Assembly: GCA_002412965.1 (NCBI GenBank)
Contig: DHWB01000011.1
Location: 1-64,000 of the forward strand
DNA: 64,000 nucleotides
Direction of reading: 5' to 3'
Source: Desulfomicrobium sp. UBA5193
Lineage (GTDB): Bacteria > Desulfobacterota > Desulfovibrionia > Desulfovibrionales > Desulfomicrobiaceae
Within the stretch, counting starts at the first letter, position 1; each line of letters starts with the position of its first letter. The notes under the pieces were generated by a model that saw nothing but the letters and a program-made list of their open reading frames with translations, had not been told where the DNA came from and did not search any database. The position numbers and the translations under genes are program-made. Shown in pieces: positions 54,543 to 63,318 of the stretch.

Positions 54543-55729
54543 GCCCGCATCCTTGCCGCCGTGACCACGGCAACGGCCTTGATCCCTTCCTTGCGGCCGG
54601 TGAAGCCCAAGTGCTCCTCGGTGGTGGCCTTGATGTTGACCTGCTCGTCGGCCAGCTCCATAAGCCGGGCGATATTGCCCCTGATGGCGGCCTTGTGCGG
54701 GCCAAGACGGGGGGTCTGGGCGATGATCGTCAGATCGACGTGGGTGATGCAAAGCCCTCGGCTACGGGCCATATCCATGACCTCGGACAGGAGGATGCCG
54801 GATGAAATGTTCTCGAAGCGCTCGTCGTTGTCCGGAAAATGCTCGCCGATATCTCCCAGCCCCAGGCAACCCAGGATGGCGTCGCAGAGGGCATGCAGGA
54901 GCACGTCACCGTCGGAGTGGGCCTTGATGAAAGGGGCTCCGGCAATGGGCATTCCGCCCAGTACCATGGGGCGGTTTCCGCCGTAGGCGTGCACGTCGTA
55001 GCCGAACCCGGTGCAGGGGATAGGCTGTGGAGGGGAAGAGACAAGCACGCGCAGGTCCTCCGGCGTTGTGATTTTGATGTTGGCGCTTTCACCGGGCACG
55101 ATGCGCACGGGCTGGCCCGCCATTTCGATCATGCCGGCGTCGTCCGTTACCGCCCAGTTTTCTTGCAGGGCCTGCTCATGGACCCGGCGCAGTAAGTCGG
55201 CGGAAAAAAGTTGCGGGGTCTGCGCCGCGCGCAAGGTGTCGCGCTTCGGGGTGCACAGGACCAGATCGTTTTTAATCTGCTTGACCGTGTCAGTGACGGG
55301 GATGGCCGGGATGACCCCGCCGATCTCGCTTGTGAGTGCTGCAAGCAGGCTTTGCACGAGCTGCGCCGAAAAAAAAGGTCGCGCGCTGTCATGGACCAGC
55401 ACCCGTTCGCAGTCCCGCGGCAGGGCTGATAGGCCCAGACGCACGGAATCCTGGCGTCGGTCTCCGCCGCCCACGGCCAGGATGCGGACTCCGAGGTCGA
55501 ATTGATGTTTGAGGGTTTCGAGCTCGCGAGCGCGCTCGTGCAGCTCCTGCGGAGGAAAAACAATGACCATGCCCGCAAGGTTTGGAATCGCGGACATGGT
55601 CAAGACGCTGCGCCAATAGAGAGGGTGTCCCTCAAGGTGCAGAAACTGTTTGCGCGTGCCGCCCGTTTCCAGGGCCAGGCGCGAGCCCTGGCCGGCGGCC
55701 AGGAGTATGGTCCAAAGTGAATGTGTCAT
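54539..55729 (-). CDS. ispDF: Bifunctional IspD/IspF enzyme of the MEP isoprenoid pathway
   Basis: 396 residues. The N-terminal IspD domain (~1-230; TILLAAGQGSRL, VLVHDSARPF, VTDDAGMIE) makes CDP-methylerythritol. The C-terminal IspF domain (~238-396; GFGYDVHAYGG, KAHSDGDVLLHALCDAILG, VNIKATTEEHLGFTGRKEGI) cyclises its phosphorylated product. The fused form is common in delta- and epsilon-proteobacteria. The ATG at 55729 is taken rather than a TTG two codons upstream. It follows the RNase P RNA gene on the - strand. Confidence 0.95.
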   Translation of the reverse strand: MTHSLWTILLAAGQGSRLALETGGTRKQFLHLEGHPLYWRSVLTMSAIPNLAGMVIVFPPQELHERARELETLKHQFDLGVRILAVGGGDRRQDSVRLGLSALPRDCERVLVHDSARPFFSAQLVQSLLAALTSEIGGVIPAIPVTDTVKQIKNDLVLCTPKRDTLRAAQTPQLFSADLLRRVHEQALQENWAVTDDAGMIEMAGQPVRIVPGESANIKITTPEDLRVLVSSPPQPIPCTGFGYDVHAYGGNRPMVLGGMPIAGAPFIKAHSDGDVLLHALCDAILGCLGLGDIGEHFPDNDERFENISSGILLSEVMDMARSRGLCITHVDLTIIAQTPRLGPHKAAIRGNIARLMELADEQVNIKATTEEHLGFTGRKEGIKAVAVVTAARMRA

Positions 55730-55740
55730 TATCAAAAATA

Positions 55741-56095
55741 CGGAGCCGGACGATAAGCCGGATTCTGTGCCCGTTGCCGGGCGGCTGTCATTCCTCTAGG
55801 GCGGCAGTTACCCGCCGCCTCAAGCAACCTACCCGAAGGGTCGTGACCGGGCCGGCCACCTTCCTATTTGGTCTTGCACCGGATGGGGTTTACCGAGCTT
55901 GCCGCGTCACCGCGACAACTGGTGGGCTCTTACCCCACCTTTGCACCCTTACCCTGGCACGAAGCCGGGGCGGTTTGTTTCTGTGGCACTATCCCGGGAT
56001 CACTCCCGCTGGACGTTATCCAGCATCCTGCCCTGTGGTGTCCGGACTTTCCTCTCCCGGCCTTGCGGCCAGCAGCGACAGCCTGTCCGGCTCCG
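55741..56095 (-). ncRNA. rnpB: RNase P RNA, type A
   Basis: About 355 nt on the - strand. The ends pair (CGGAGCCGGAC at 5', GTCCGGCTCCG at 3'). The conserved cores are present, given here as read on the + strand: GGTGTCCGGACTTTCCTC near the 5' end and CGATAAGCCGGATTCTGTG near the 3' end. GCACCGGATGGGGTTTACC is also present. It is the catalytic RNA that matures tRNA 5' ends. It sits between the zinc-ribbon protein gene and ispDF. Exact ends are estimated from the P1 pairing. Confidence 0.95.
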
Positions 56096-56103
56096 CAAAA
56101 AAA

Positions 56104-56835
56104 TCAATCAGTCTCTGCGAAATGACGTTCCCAGAAAATGATGCGCAGGCAATTGGGGCAGCTTAGAATCTGCTCGCCCTTCTGCAGATCGATGAAAGCC
56201 TGGGGCGGGATGACGATATTGCATCCCTTGCACACGCCTTCACTGACCGGCACGATGACCGGGTTCGGGATGCGGGAGCGGATGAAGTTGTAGCGGGTCA
56301 GGATGGGCGCGGGCACGGCCTCGGAAGCCTTCTTCTTTTCCTTGTCCAGCACTTCAAGGCGGGTGCGCTTCTCGGCCAGTTCCTGATCAAGAGTGGACTG
56401 CTGCGCGGCGATGGTTTCCCCAAGGGCGTCGATGTCTTTCTGCAAGGTTTCCTTGCGGCCCTCGAGATCGGAGAGATCCGCGACAAGATTCGCGCGTTCT
56501 TCCTCGCGCGTGCGGTTCTGCTTCTCCATGTTGTCCATCTCACGCATCATGGCGTGATATTCCTTGGTGTTCTCCACCATCATGAGCTTGTTCTTGCTCT
56601 TCTTGACCTTCTGGGTGTCGTTTTCGATTTCGCTTTCGATCCGACCCTTCTGTTCCAGCAGAACATCGACCTTTTCCTGGATCACGCCCTGCTGCTGCTT
56701 TAGATAAGCCTGCTTTTCCTGCAGGCTCCGCAGCTGCTTGGGAGCATCCTCCAGGACGCGCTCCAGGGTGATCATCTCGGAATCCACTTTCTGCAGCACG
56801 ACAAGCTGCTCAATCTGCTCAATATAAATACTCAA
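56104..56835 (-). CDS. Coiled-coil protein with C-terminal C4 zinc ribbon
   Basis: 243 residues. A long coiled coil (~10-175, rich in E/K/Q/L heptads) is followed by a zf-RING_7-type C4 ribbon with CKGCNIV and LSCPNCLR (~202-232). Members of this family (CT398/DUF164-like) are of unclear function, and a role with nucleic acids or RNA polymerase partners has been proposed for some. The start has GGAGG upstream, and the stop lies 8 bases before the rnpB 5' end. It is preceded on the same strand by the Nif3-like gene, 55 bases away. Confidence 0.9.
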   Translation of the reverse strand: MSIYIEQIEQLVVLQKVDSEMITLERVLEDAPKQLRSLQEKQAYLKQQQGVIQEKVDVLLEQKGRIESEIENDTQKVKKSKNKLMMVENTKEYHAMMREMDNMEKQNRTREEERANLVADLSDLEGRKETLQKDIDALGETIAAQQSTLDQELAEKRTRLEVLDKEKKKASEAVPAPILTRYNFIRSRIPNPVIVPVSEGVCKGCNIVIPPQAFIDLQKGEQILSCPNCLRIIFWERHFAETD

Positions 56836-56890
56836 GGTAGCGTCCTCCTCAAAAGCGTATCAATTTTCCGGGCTTCTTCCCGGGAAGACA

Positions 56891-57850
56891 TCAGGCAAAG
56901 GGATCGCGGCCCGGAAGAAAAACGACCCGAACTCCCGCAGGGGAAAGTTCCTGGGTCAGGCTTTCGCTCCAGATGCGCATCATGGTTTCTTCAAGGCAAA
57001 AATGTCCGACATCCAGGGTCAAACCCAGGTCCTGCACGGCTTGGGCCTGATGGTACTTGAGATCGCCGGTCAGATAGATGTCCGCGCCCCGTGCAAAGGC
57101 GGCCGGACCCAGGTCCGCTCCCGATCCGGGGCAATAGGCGACGGTTTTTATGGCGTCAGGCATTGGGCCAACCAACCGTTGCGGGGTGCCGACAAGCGTG
57201 CTCAACCTCGCCGAGAGTTCCGGCCAGTTCAAGGGCTGGGCCAGGTTTCCGATGCAGCCGAACCCGTATTCCCGTCCCGGAGCGGCGAGGGCAAGCTCCT
57301 GCCAGCTTGCGTCTGCTCCCAGTTTGGACCGGAATGCGGCGGCGTCATCCGGCCAAAGAAGGTATTCCGCAACCGTCGCATCCTGATGCGTGATGGCCCC
57401 TGCGAAATTCTGAACTCTGTTCCGGATCCCTGGATCATGGAGGCGAAAAAGAGTCGGGGTCTCACGCCGGGTCACTTCGAGGATGCGCATGTCCTGCAAT
57501 TCCAGGGCGCGTCCCAGCCAATTGACCGGCCCCTCCGGGTTGGCATCCAGGGAAGTGTGCGCACTGTACATCCACATGCCATGCCCAAGGCTCAGGCTCA
57601 GGACCCGATGAAAGTCATCCAGGCGGCTTGGCAGCTTGGGCGAGAGGGTCAGGGGATGGTGGCAGAGCAGGAAGTCCGCCTTCTGATCAACCGCCCGGCG
57701 CACTGTCTCCACGCTGGGGTCCAGCGCCATGCAAAGGGTCCGGATCTCGGAAGCGGCGGAGGCCACCTGTACGCCGCATTTGTCCCAGGGCGCAGCCAGA
57801 TGCAGCGGAGCCGCGGACTCGATATGGTTGATCAGGGTCGAGGGATGCAT
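56891..57850 (-). CDS. Nif3-like dinuclear metal center protein (YbgI/DUF34 family)
   Basis: 319 residues. Start at 57850 (MHPSTLINHI) with GGAG 6-9 bases upstream; an ATG at 57871 is a possible alternative. Family features are PWDKCGVQVASAASEIRTLC at the start, the metal-binding LCHHPLTLSP and SAHTSLDANPEG, then late residues ADIYLTGDLKYHQAQAVQDL and DVGHFCLEETMMR. The metal ligands (HH, D, H, E) are intact. These proteins form hexamers with two metals per site; function is uncertain. The gene precedes the zinc-ribbon coiled-coil gene, a neighbour pair common in bacteria. Confidence 0.9.
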   Translation of the reverse strand: MHPSTLINHIESAAPLHLAAPWDKCGVQVASAASEIRTLCMALDPSVETVRRAVDQKADFLLCHHPLTLSPKLPSRLDDFHRVLSLSLGHGMWMYSAHTSLDANPEGPVNWLGRALELQDMRILEVTRRETPTLFRLHDPGIRNRVQNFAGAITHQDATVAEYLLWPDDAAAFRSKLGADASWQELALAAPGREYGFGCIGNLAQPLNWPELSARLSTLVGTPQRLVGPMPDAIKTVAYCPGSGADLGPAAFARGADIYLTGDLKYHQAQAVQDLGLTLDVGHFCLEETMMRIWSESLTQELSPAGVRVVFLPGRDPFA

Positions 57851-58360
57851 GAAACTCCGTGCAAGGGTCATCTTCCGGCGACAAGGAAAGTCGCAAATCT
57901 AGTAACCCGTCTTCGCGATGTCAATGCAGAGGCACAACGAAAAAGGCTCAGGCCATGTGTGGCCGGAGCCTTGGGTCATCGCGATTTGGCTTCAATGGGC
58001 GCGAATGCTGGAAAAAGACGATTAAAAACAAATAATTGTCTTTGACATGCAAAACGACGCGCTCCAGAAGGCAACCCGGCGGAAACATTGCGTCCGGGAC
58101 CGGAACCTTGAGCATGGGACGGGGGATATGTCAATCGTCTTCCCGGCAGGTCAGGCTGGCCTGGGCATGTTCCCGTTGTGGATCGACTATAATTGCGTTA
58201 AAAGAACGCTGGCATATTTTGGGCTAAAATGGCAAGAAACCTCCCGATAATCGACATTTTTTGTGATACGATATCGGGCACGCGGAAGAAGTTTTGGCAT
58301 GTCGGACAGTCTTTAATTCAGAGCCGGATCGCCGGCTTGTTTCCCCATATCGCCGGACCA
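57851..58360. other. Divergent intergenic region between Nif3-like and pqi genes
   Basis: About 510 bases. Holds the orphan hairpin at 57939-57972 and presumably two divergent promoters. Several short frames on both strands lack ribosome sites and are not accepted as genes. Confidence 0.45.
57939..57972 (-). terminator. Terminator-like hairpin upstream of the Nif3-like gene
   Basis: Stem AAGGCTC-GGCC with ggcc-gagcctt (57943-57954, 57961-57972), with one internal mismatch, running into UUUUU when read on the - strand. No - strand gene lies upstream, so it would end a short leader or an unannotated small RNA. Confidence 0.55.
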
Positions 58361-58960
58361 ATGATGCGAACATTTGCCTGCCATGACTGTGACCTCCTGA
58401 TCCGTCCTTCCGAAGAAAAAGGCGTTACATCGTTATGCCCTCGTTGCGGGGCCGTTTTGCAACGGTACAAGGAAGACAGCATCGATCGCTCGCTGGCGTT
58501 CACCTTCTCCGGCTTGATCCTTTTTTTTATCGCGCTCACATTTCCTTTCCTGGCCATGAAAAGCGGCGGGTTTGTGCAGGAGACCACGCTTTTGACCGGC
58601 ATCGGCGAACTCTGGAAGCAGCATCTCTATGGACTGGCAACCCTGGTCCTGTTCACCTGCGTGGTGATCCCGCTGTCTCAGCTTTTCGGATTTCTCTATG
58701 TGCTCATCCCGATCAGGTTCAATTGGCGCGCTCCGGGCGCCATACTGGTGTTCCGCACGATCCGCCGCCTGAGTGCCTGGGCCATGATGGAGGTTTTTCT
58801 TGTGGGGGTTCTGGTGGCCCTGGTCAAACTCGCCAAGATGGCGACCATCATTCCCGGGGCCGCCGTGATGGCTTTTGGGCTGCTCATTTTTGCCATGGCC
58901 GCCACCCTGTCCAGTCTCGATCCGCCTCTGCTCTGGGAGCGCCTGGATCCTCGCGGATGA
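58361..58960 (+). CDS. pqiA: PqiA-family membrane protein, module 1
   Basis: 199 residues: one PqiA module. A rubredoxin-like zinc ribbon at the start (FACHDCDLLIRPSEEKGVTS, CPRCGAVL) precedes four membrane helices. The start at 58361 (MMRTFACHDC) is chosen by domain limits, although the ribosome site is weak (CCGGA). E. coli PqiA joins two such modules in one chain; here they are two genes overlapping by 4 nt. The Pqi system moves phospholipids between membranes with PqiB and PqiC, which follow. Confidence 0.87.
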   Translation: MMRTFACHDCDLLIRPSEEKGVTSLCPRCGAVLQRYKEDSIDRSLAFTFSGLILFFIALTFPFLAMKSGGFVQETTLLTGIGELWKQHLYGLATLVLFTCVVIPLSQLFGFLYVLIPIRFNWRAPGAILVFRTIRRLSAWAMMEVFLVGVLVALVKLAKMATIIPGAAVMAFGLLIFAMAATLSSLDPPLLWERLDPRG

Positions 58961-59589
58961 GCGCCAAACCAACCACCGCCCGGCAGCTTGGCCTGCTCAG
59001 CTGTCATGACTGCCATCTTCTAGTGGAACCCGGTTCCGTTGCCGCGTCTCACCCTCATTGCCCGCGCTGCGGGTCAAGCCTGCACGCTCGCAAGCCGAAC
59101 AGTCTGGCCAGAGCCTGGGCCTTGCTCCTGGCGGCGGCCATCATGTATATTCCGGCCAATCTCCTGCCGATGACCGTCACCACGTCGCTCGGTTTCACAC
59201 AGCCCGACACCATCATGAGCGGGGTGATCTATTTCGTGCACAGCGGGTCGTGGGAGATCGCGGCCGTCATTTTCATAGCCAGCATTTTTGTCCCCATCGC
59301 CAAGCTGTTCATTCTGGTGTTCCTGCTTGTGAGCGTGCAGCTGCGCTCGCGTTGGCGTCCTAAGGATCGCACCGTCCTGTACCGGATGACCGAGCTGGTC
59401 GGGCGCTGGTCAATGGTTGATGTTTACGTGGTGACCATCCTGGTGGCGCTGGTCAAACTCGGCGCTGTCGCCAGCATCGAGGCCGGACCGGCCGCCGTGT
59501 ATTTCGCATCCGTGGTGGTGCTGACCATGTTCGCCGCGGAGAGTTTTGATCCCCGCATCATTTGGGATGTCATTGAGGAGGATTCATGA
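58957..59589 (+). CDS. pqiA: PqiA-family membrane protein, module 2
   Basis: 210 residues, starting in the ATGA overlap with module 1. The zinc ribbon (LSCHDCHLLVEPGSV, HCPRCGSSLHARKPNS) is followed by four helices with the family motif IPANLLPMTVTTSLGFTQPD and the end ESFDPRIIWDV. The frame is open upstream but that part is shadow. Its stop overlaps the pqiB start by 4 nt, so expression is tightly coupled. Confidence 0.88.
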   Translation: MSAKPTTARQLGLLSCHDCHLLVEPGSVAASHPHCPRCGSSLHARKPNSLARAWALLLAAAIMYIPANLLPMTVTTSLGFTQPDTIMSGVIYFVHSGSWEIAAVIFIASIFVPIAKLFILVFLLVSVQLRSRWRPKDRTVLYRMTELVGRWSMVDVYVVTILVALVKLGAVASIEAGPAAVYFASVVVLTMFAAESFDPRIIWDVIEEDS

Positions 59590-61241
59590 CCGAGAGTTCC
59601 AGGGTCGAAGAGCGTGCGGCCTCGGCGAAAACGAGAACAGGGCGGGGCGTCTCGCTCGTGTGGATCGTCCCTGTCGTCGCGCTGCTCATAGGTGGCTGGC
59701 TGGCCTTCAAGGCGATCAGCGAGAGGGGGCCCGTGATCAGCATCACCTTCACCACGGCGGAGGGGCTGGAAGCCGGCAAGACCAAGATCAAGTACAAGGA
59801 CGTGGTGGTCGGCCAGGTCGAAAGCATACGGCTTGGTGACGACCTCAAGCACGTCGTGGCGACCGCGGAGCTGTCCAAGGACTTCGAACGATTCCTGAAC
59901 GACAAGACCCGCTTCTGGGTGACACGGGCGCAGATTCGCGGCGGCACCGCCTCCGGGCTCGATACCCTGCTCTCGGGCGCCTTCATTGGCGTTGATCCGG
60001 GTCTTGGTGGGCAGTATACCAAAAAGTTCACCGGTCTCGACGTACCTCCCGTGGTGACCACCGATCTGCCCGGACGCCATTTCTGGTTGCGCTCTCTAAA
60101 GCGAGGGTCGCTGAGCATAGGCATGCCGGTCTACTACCGCCAGATTCAGGTCGGGCAGGTGGTCAGCTACGGCTTCAGCACCGATGGACATTTCGTCGAT
60201 GTTCAGGTTTTCATTGAAGCTCCGCATCACGCCAAGATCACGGAGAACACCCGGTTCTGGAACGCCAGCGGGTTTGACGTATCCCTCACCGCGAAGGGCC
60301 TCAAGATCGACACCGAATCGCTGACTTCGATCGTGTCGGGCGGCCTCGCTTTCGATGTTCCGGAAGGGGTGGAGCCTGGCAGGCAAGCCGATGAGAACTT
60401 TGTTTTCGAGCTTTATGCGGACCATGAAAGCATCACCGAGCATCCCTATGCCTTGCGCAGAAACTGGCTGATCTATTTTGATCAATCGGTCCGGGGCCTC
60501 AACGTTGGGGCGCCGGTTGAAGTTTACGGCATCAAGATCGGTGAGGTCATCAAGATTGATCTGATCTACGACACAGCGCGCAAGGACTTGCGGGTGCCGG
60601 TTGTAGTGGCCATCGAGCCGGAACGGATTTCCAACATGCTCAAAGCCATCCCGAATCCGGAATCGACGGAAGGGGAGCCCGTGCTCAAATGGTTTGTGGA
60701 GGCGCGCAACATGAGGGCGCAGCTCAAAACCGCCAATCTGTTGACCGGCCAGCTTCTGGTCGATTTGGGGTTTTATCCCCAGGAGCCCAAGATTCTGGTG
60801 AGAAAAGAGAATGGCTATCCGGTCATCCCGAGCATTCCCGGCTCCCTTGACCAGATTCAGGAGAGCGTCGCGAAGATCACCCGCGGTCTGGAAAAAGTGC
60901 CTTTCCAGCAAATCGGGACTGATCTTGATCTGCTGCTCAAGGAGGCGACCGTCGCGATCAAGGAGACCTCCGCCACGATCAAAGACGCCGGGGGAGCGGT
61001 CCGCCGCTTCAATGGCGAAACGACTCCGCTCTTGCAGACGAACCTGCTCGCACTCCAGAAAACCCTGGAAGAAATGCAGGGGCTTATCGGCAAGGATTCT
61101 CCGCTCAACTACAATGCCAAAAAATCTCTTGAGGAATTGACCATGACCTTGAGAGCTCTGCGCGAACTGACCAACGCCATCGATCGCCAACCCGAATCGC
61201 TCGTGTTTGGCAAAGAGGAGAACAAAGATGACAGTAAATAG
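59586..61241 (+). CDS. pqiB: PqiB: MCE-domain intermembrane lipid transport protein
   Basis: 551 residues. One membrane anchor (~22-42, VSLVWIVPVVALLIGGWLAF) is followed by three MCE domains (~48-140, ~165-250, ~285-390). The first begins VISITFTTAEGLEAGKTKIK and the second SLKRGSLSIGMPVYYRQIQV. A coiled-coil region (~415-540) would form the needle that spans the periplasm. The start overlaps the second PqiA module. It is the ring and needle part of the Pqi phospholipid shuttle. Confidence 0.92.
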   Translation: MTESSRVEERAASAKTRTGRGVSLVWIVPVVALLIGGWLAFKAISERGPVISITFTTAEGLEAGKTKIKYKDVVVGQVESIRLGDDLKHVVATAELSKDFERFLNDKTRFWVTRAQIRGGTASGLDTLLSGAFIGVDPGLGGQYTKKFTGLDVPPVVTTDLPGRHFWLRSLKRGSLSIGMPVYYRQIQVGQVVSYGFSTDGHFVDVQVFIEAPHHAKITENTRFWNASGFDVSLTAKGLKIDTESLTSIVSGGLAFDVPEGVEPGRQADENFVFELYADHESITEHPYALRRNWLIYFDQSVRGLNVGAPVEVYGIKIGEVIKIDLIYDTARKDLRVPVVVAIEPERISNMLKAIPNPESTEGEPVLKWFVEARNMRAQLKTANLLTGQLLVDLGFYPQEPKILVRKENGYPVIPSIPGSLDQIQESVAKITRGLEKVPFQQIGTDLDLLLKEATVAIKETSATIKDAGGAVRRFNGETTPLLQTNLLALQKTLEEMQGLIGKDSPLNYNAKKSLEELTMTLRALRELTNAIDRQPESLVFGKEENKDDSK

Positions 61242-61839
61242 CCGTTTCCGCCTTGCGGCACTGCTTGGCCTTGCGTGCGTGACGCTGCTGGCAGGTTGCG
61301 CCGGTACGAAGACGCCAACCAGCTACTACAGCCTCTATGCACCGGCGAGTCAGATTTCAGGCGCATCCCCTGTTCAAGACGGCCTCTCCGTGAGCGTCGG
61401 TCCCGTGTCCATTCCGGATATTCTCAAGCAGACGCGCATCGCCACCGGTGGAGAAAACGGGAGTTTCCGCCTGTCCGAGTTCCATCGCTGGAGCGGGGAT
61501 GTGGACAGGGATCTCGGAAGGACCTTGGCGGAACATCTGTCCCGGGAACTCGGAACGGAAGAAGTGTTCGTTTTTCCCTGGGATCAGAATTTTACGCCAG
61601 CGTATCAGGTTTTCATCGATGTGCTCCACATGGGCGGAAACCCCGGCGGCGAAGCAACCTTGAGTGTCCGCTGGTCCCTTGTGGACAGGGCCGGAAAGGG
61701 GGCGCCAATCATCCGGCGGAGCGAATTGCGCGAGGCCTCGGGCGGACCGGAATATGGCGAATGGGTTGTGGCCCAGCAACGAAACGTTGCGCATCTGGCA
61801 CAAGAGATCGCGCGCGAGATCAAACGAATGAGGCAATAG
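61228..61839 (+). CDS. pqiC: PqiC-like lipoprotein (ABC-type transport auxiliary, DUF330)
   Basis: 203 residues, start at 61228 (MTVNSRFRLAALLG) with GAGGAG upstream, overlapping the end of pqiB. Lipoprotein signal with lipobox LLAGC (Cys near residue 24). The mature domain reads TSYYSLYAPASQ, then VGPVSIPDILKQTRIATGGE and LGRTLAEHLSRELGTEEVFV, typical of PqiC/YmbA. It is an outer-membrane-anchored partner that docks the PqiB needle. Confidence 0.9.
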   Translation: MTVNSRFRLAALLGLACVTLLAGCAGTKTPTSYYSLYAPASQISGASPVQDGLSVSVGPVSIPDILKQTRIATGGENGSFRLSEFHRWSGDVDRDLGRTLAEHLSRELGTEEVFVFPWDQNFTPAYQVFIDVLHMGGNPGGEATLSVRWSLVDRAGKGAPIIRRSELREASGGPEYGEWVVAQQRNVAHLAQEIAREIKRMRQ

Positions 61840-61916
61840 GCGCACCTGCCTTGCCGAAGTCTCGCCATATTTCTGCATGGTCACATGCGCTTGGTGCGGA
61901 AAAAAAAGGAGTTCTG

Positions 61917-62600
61917 ATGAAACGTGTCGTTGTTTTGATGTTGATGCTCATGGTATGCGCGTGCGCGGGCAAGAATGCGCCCATGGGCAGCGTCGCCCCG
62001 GAAGATCATTTTCTGGGCGAGGATTATGCCCTGCTGGAGGTAAAGCCGGAGCTTGATAACAGCCTTGGATGGCGCAGTCCGGATTTCAAATCCACGGACT
62101 ATATGGCCCTTTTTGTGGAGCCGGTGACGCTTTGGAACGCCGAGAAAATGGTCAGGGAGTCGGGACTTGATCGGGCCGACCTGGATACGCTTGCCGTTTA
62201 CCTCCATGACGTGCTGACCCAAGTGCCGGATGGCGTGACCTTGAAACTCGCTGAAAAACCCGGTCCCGGTGTGGTCAGCCTTCGGGCGGCGGTGACCGGT
62301 GTCGAAGCCGGCAGTCCGGTCTCCAATGCGCTGACTTCTGTGGTTCCCGTGGGCATTTTGATCTCCGCAGGCAAACAGTTGACCACCGGACAGGCCGTAG
62401 GTGTTGGCGAATGTTCTGTTGAAATGCTGTTTGTCGATTCGGTATCCGGAAAAAAACTGGGCATGTTTGCGGACACGAAAGCCGGCAAGAAATACAGCGC
62501 TGCCAGTTACACCAAAGCGGGGCAGAGCGAAGAAGCCATGAACGAGTGGGCCGATCTGCTGAAAATGCGCATCGGTGCTCTTTGGGGAAATACGCTCTGA
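61917..62600 (+). CDS. DUF3313-family lipoprotein
   Basis: 227 residues, start at 61917 (MKRVVVLMLMLMVCAC) with AAAGGAG upstream. Lipobox VCAC (Cys ~16). The body has the DUF3313 layout: LGWRSPDFKSTDYMALFVEP near the start, ISAGKQLTTGQAVGVGECSV in the centre, and SEEAMNEWADLLKMRIGALW at the end. It lies 77 bases after pqiC in the same orientation and may be an accessory of the lipid-transport operon. Its function is not known. Confidence 0.82.
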   Translation: MKRVVVLMLMLMVCACAGKNAPMGSVAPEDHFLGEDYALLEVKPELDNSLGWRSPDFKSTDYMALFVEPVTLWNAEKMVRESGLDRADLDTLAVYLHDVLTQVPDGVTLKLAEKPGPGVVSLRAAVTGVEAGSPVSNALTSVVPVGILISAGKQLTTGQAVGVGECSVEMLFVDSVSGKKLGMFADTKAGKKYSAASYTKAGQSEEAMNEWADLLKMRIGALWGNTL

Positions 62601-62737
62601 TTGACCACAGCGCAGGCGCATGGCGTTCGGTAAGATAAGATTATTTTTCTGTCAGGACGATCAGGATCAGCAATGGTCCGCCGCACCATCAATCCGTTTA
62701 TCCAATTGGCTATAAAATCTCCCGTCTGTTAAAGCAT

Positions 62738-62758
62738 TCTCCGTAAAGTTTACGGAGA
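62738..62758. promoter_or_regulatory. Perfect palindrome overlapping the ribosome-binding region of the TudS-like gene
   Basis: TCTCCGTAAA, one G, TTTACGGAGA (10-bp arms, 62738-62747 and 62749-62758), ending 9 bases before the start codon and including the GGAGA Shine-Dalgarno. As DNA it could be an operator. As RNA the one-base spacer would force a small open loop that hides the ribosome site. Confidence 0.5.
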
Positions 62759-62767
62759 GTGCCCCTC

Positions 62768-63304
62768 ATGAATCGTTCCCGAAAAATTGTCGTCCTTTGT
62801 CATTGCCTGCTCAACTCCAATGTCAAAGTGCATCCATTAGCCACCTATCCCGGCGCGCTGACCCAGATATGGACGCGTTTTGCCTCCGTAGGGGTCGGCC
62901 TTTTCCAGTTGCCATGTCCAGAAACCTCGTTTCTCGGGCTTTCGCGTTGGGGCATGACCAGTGAACAGTATGATTGCCCAGCCTTCCATCGCCATTGCAG
63001 ACGGATTCTCGAACCGTGCATGGATCAACTCGTTGCGCTTTACCGCGATGGTTGCGCTTTGGTGGGACTCATCGGCGTGGACGGCAGCCCTAACTGTGGA
63101 ATGTTCAGGACATGCACCGGGTACCGTGGAGGAGAAATCAGTTCGGAAAGCACGGACGTGTCTGGCCAGGTAGGCATGCTTTCGAGCGTGTCCTCCCGTG
63201 GAATTTTCATGCGGGAAGTGCTGGCCATGCTTGAAGAACGAAACATTTCCATACCCCTTCTGGCTGTGGATGAAGAAGCCCCGGACAACCTCAAAACATC
63301 GTAA
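62768..63304 (+). CDS. TudS-related putative desulfidase (DUF523-like)
   Basis: 178 residues, start at 62768 (MNRSRKIVVLCHCLLN); GGAG lies within the palindrome just upstream, and a GTG three codons earlier is too close to it. Conserved cysteines are in VLCHCLLNSN, LPCPETSFLG and the VDGSPNCG motif, the pattern of the TudS/DUF523 group, in which three cysteines hold a [4Fe4S] cluster used for desulfuration of thiouracil-like compounds. The specific subfamily name is from memory. The gene is followed after 14 bases by a periplasmic binding protein gene. Confidence 0.75.
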   Translation: MNRSRKIVVLCHCLLNSNVKVHPLATYPGALTQIWTRFASVGVGLFQLPCPETSFLGLSRWGMTSEQYDCPAFHRHCRRILEPCMDQLVALYRDGCALVGLIGVDGSPNCGMFRTCTGYRGGEISSESTDVSGQVGMLSSVSSRGIFMREVLAMLEERNISIPLLAVDEEAPDNLKTS

Positions 63305-63318
63305 CATGGAGTGAAGTG

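Noticed and set aside
60096..61190. 364-codon - strand frame opposite pqiB
   Set aside because: Shadow of the MCE protein gene, with no family resemblance.
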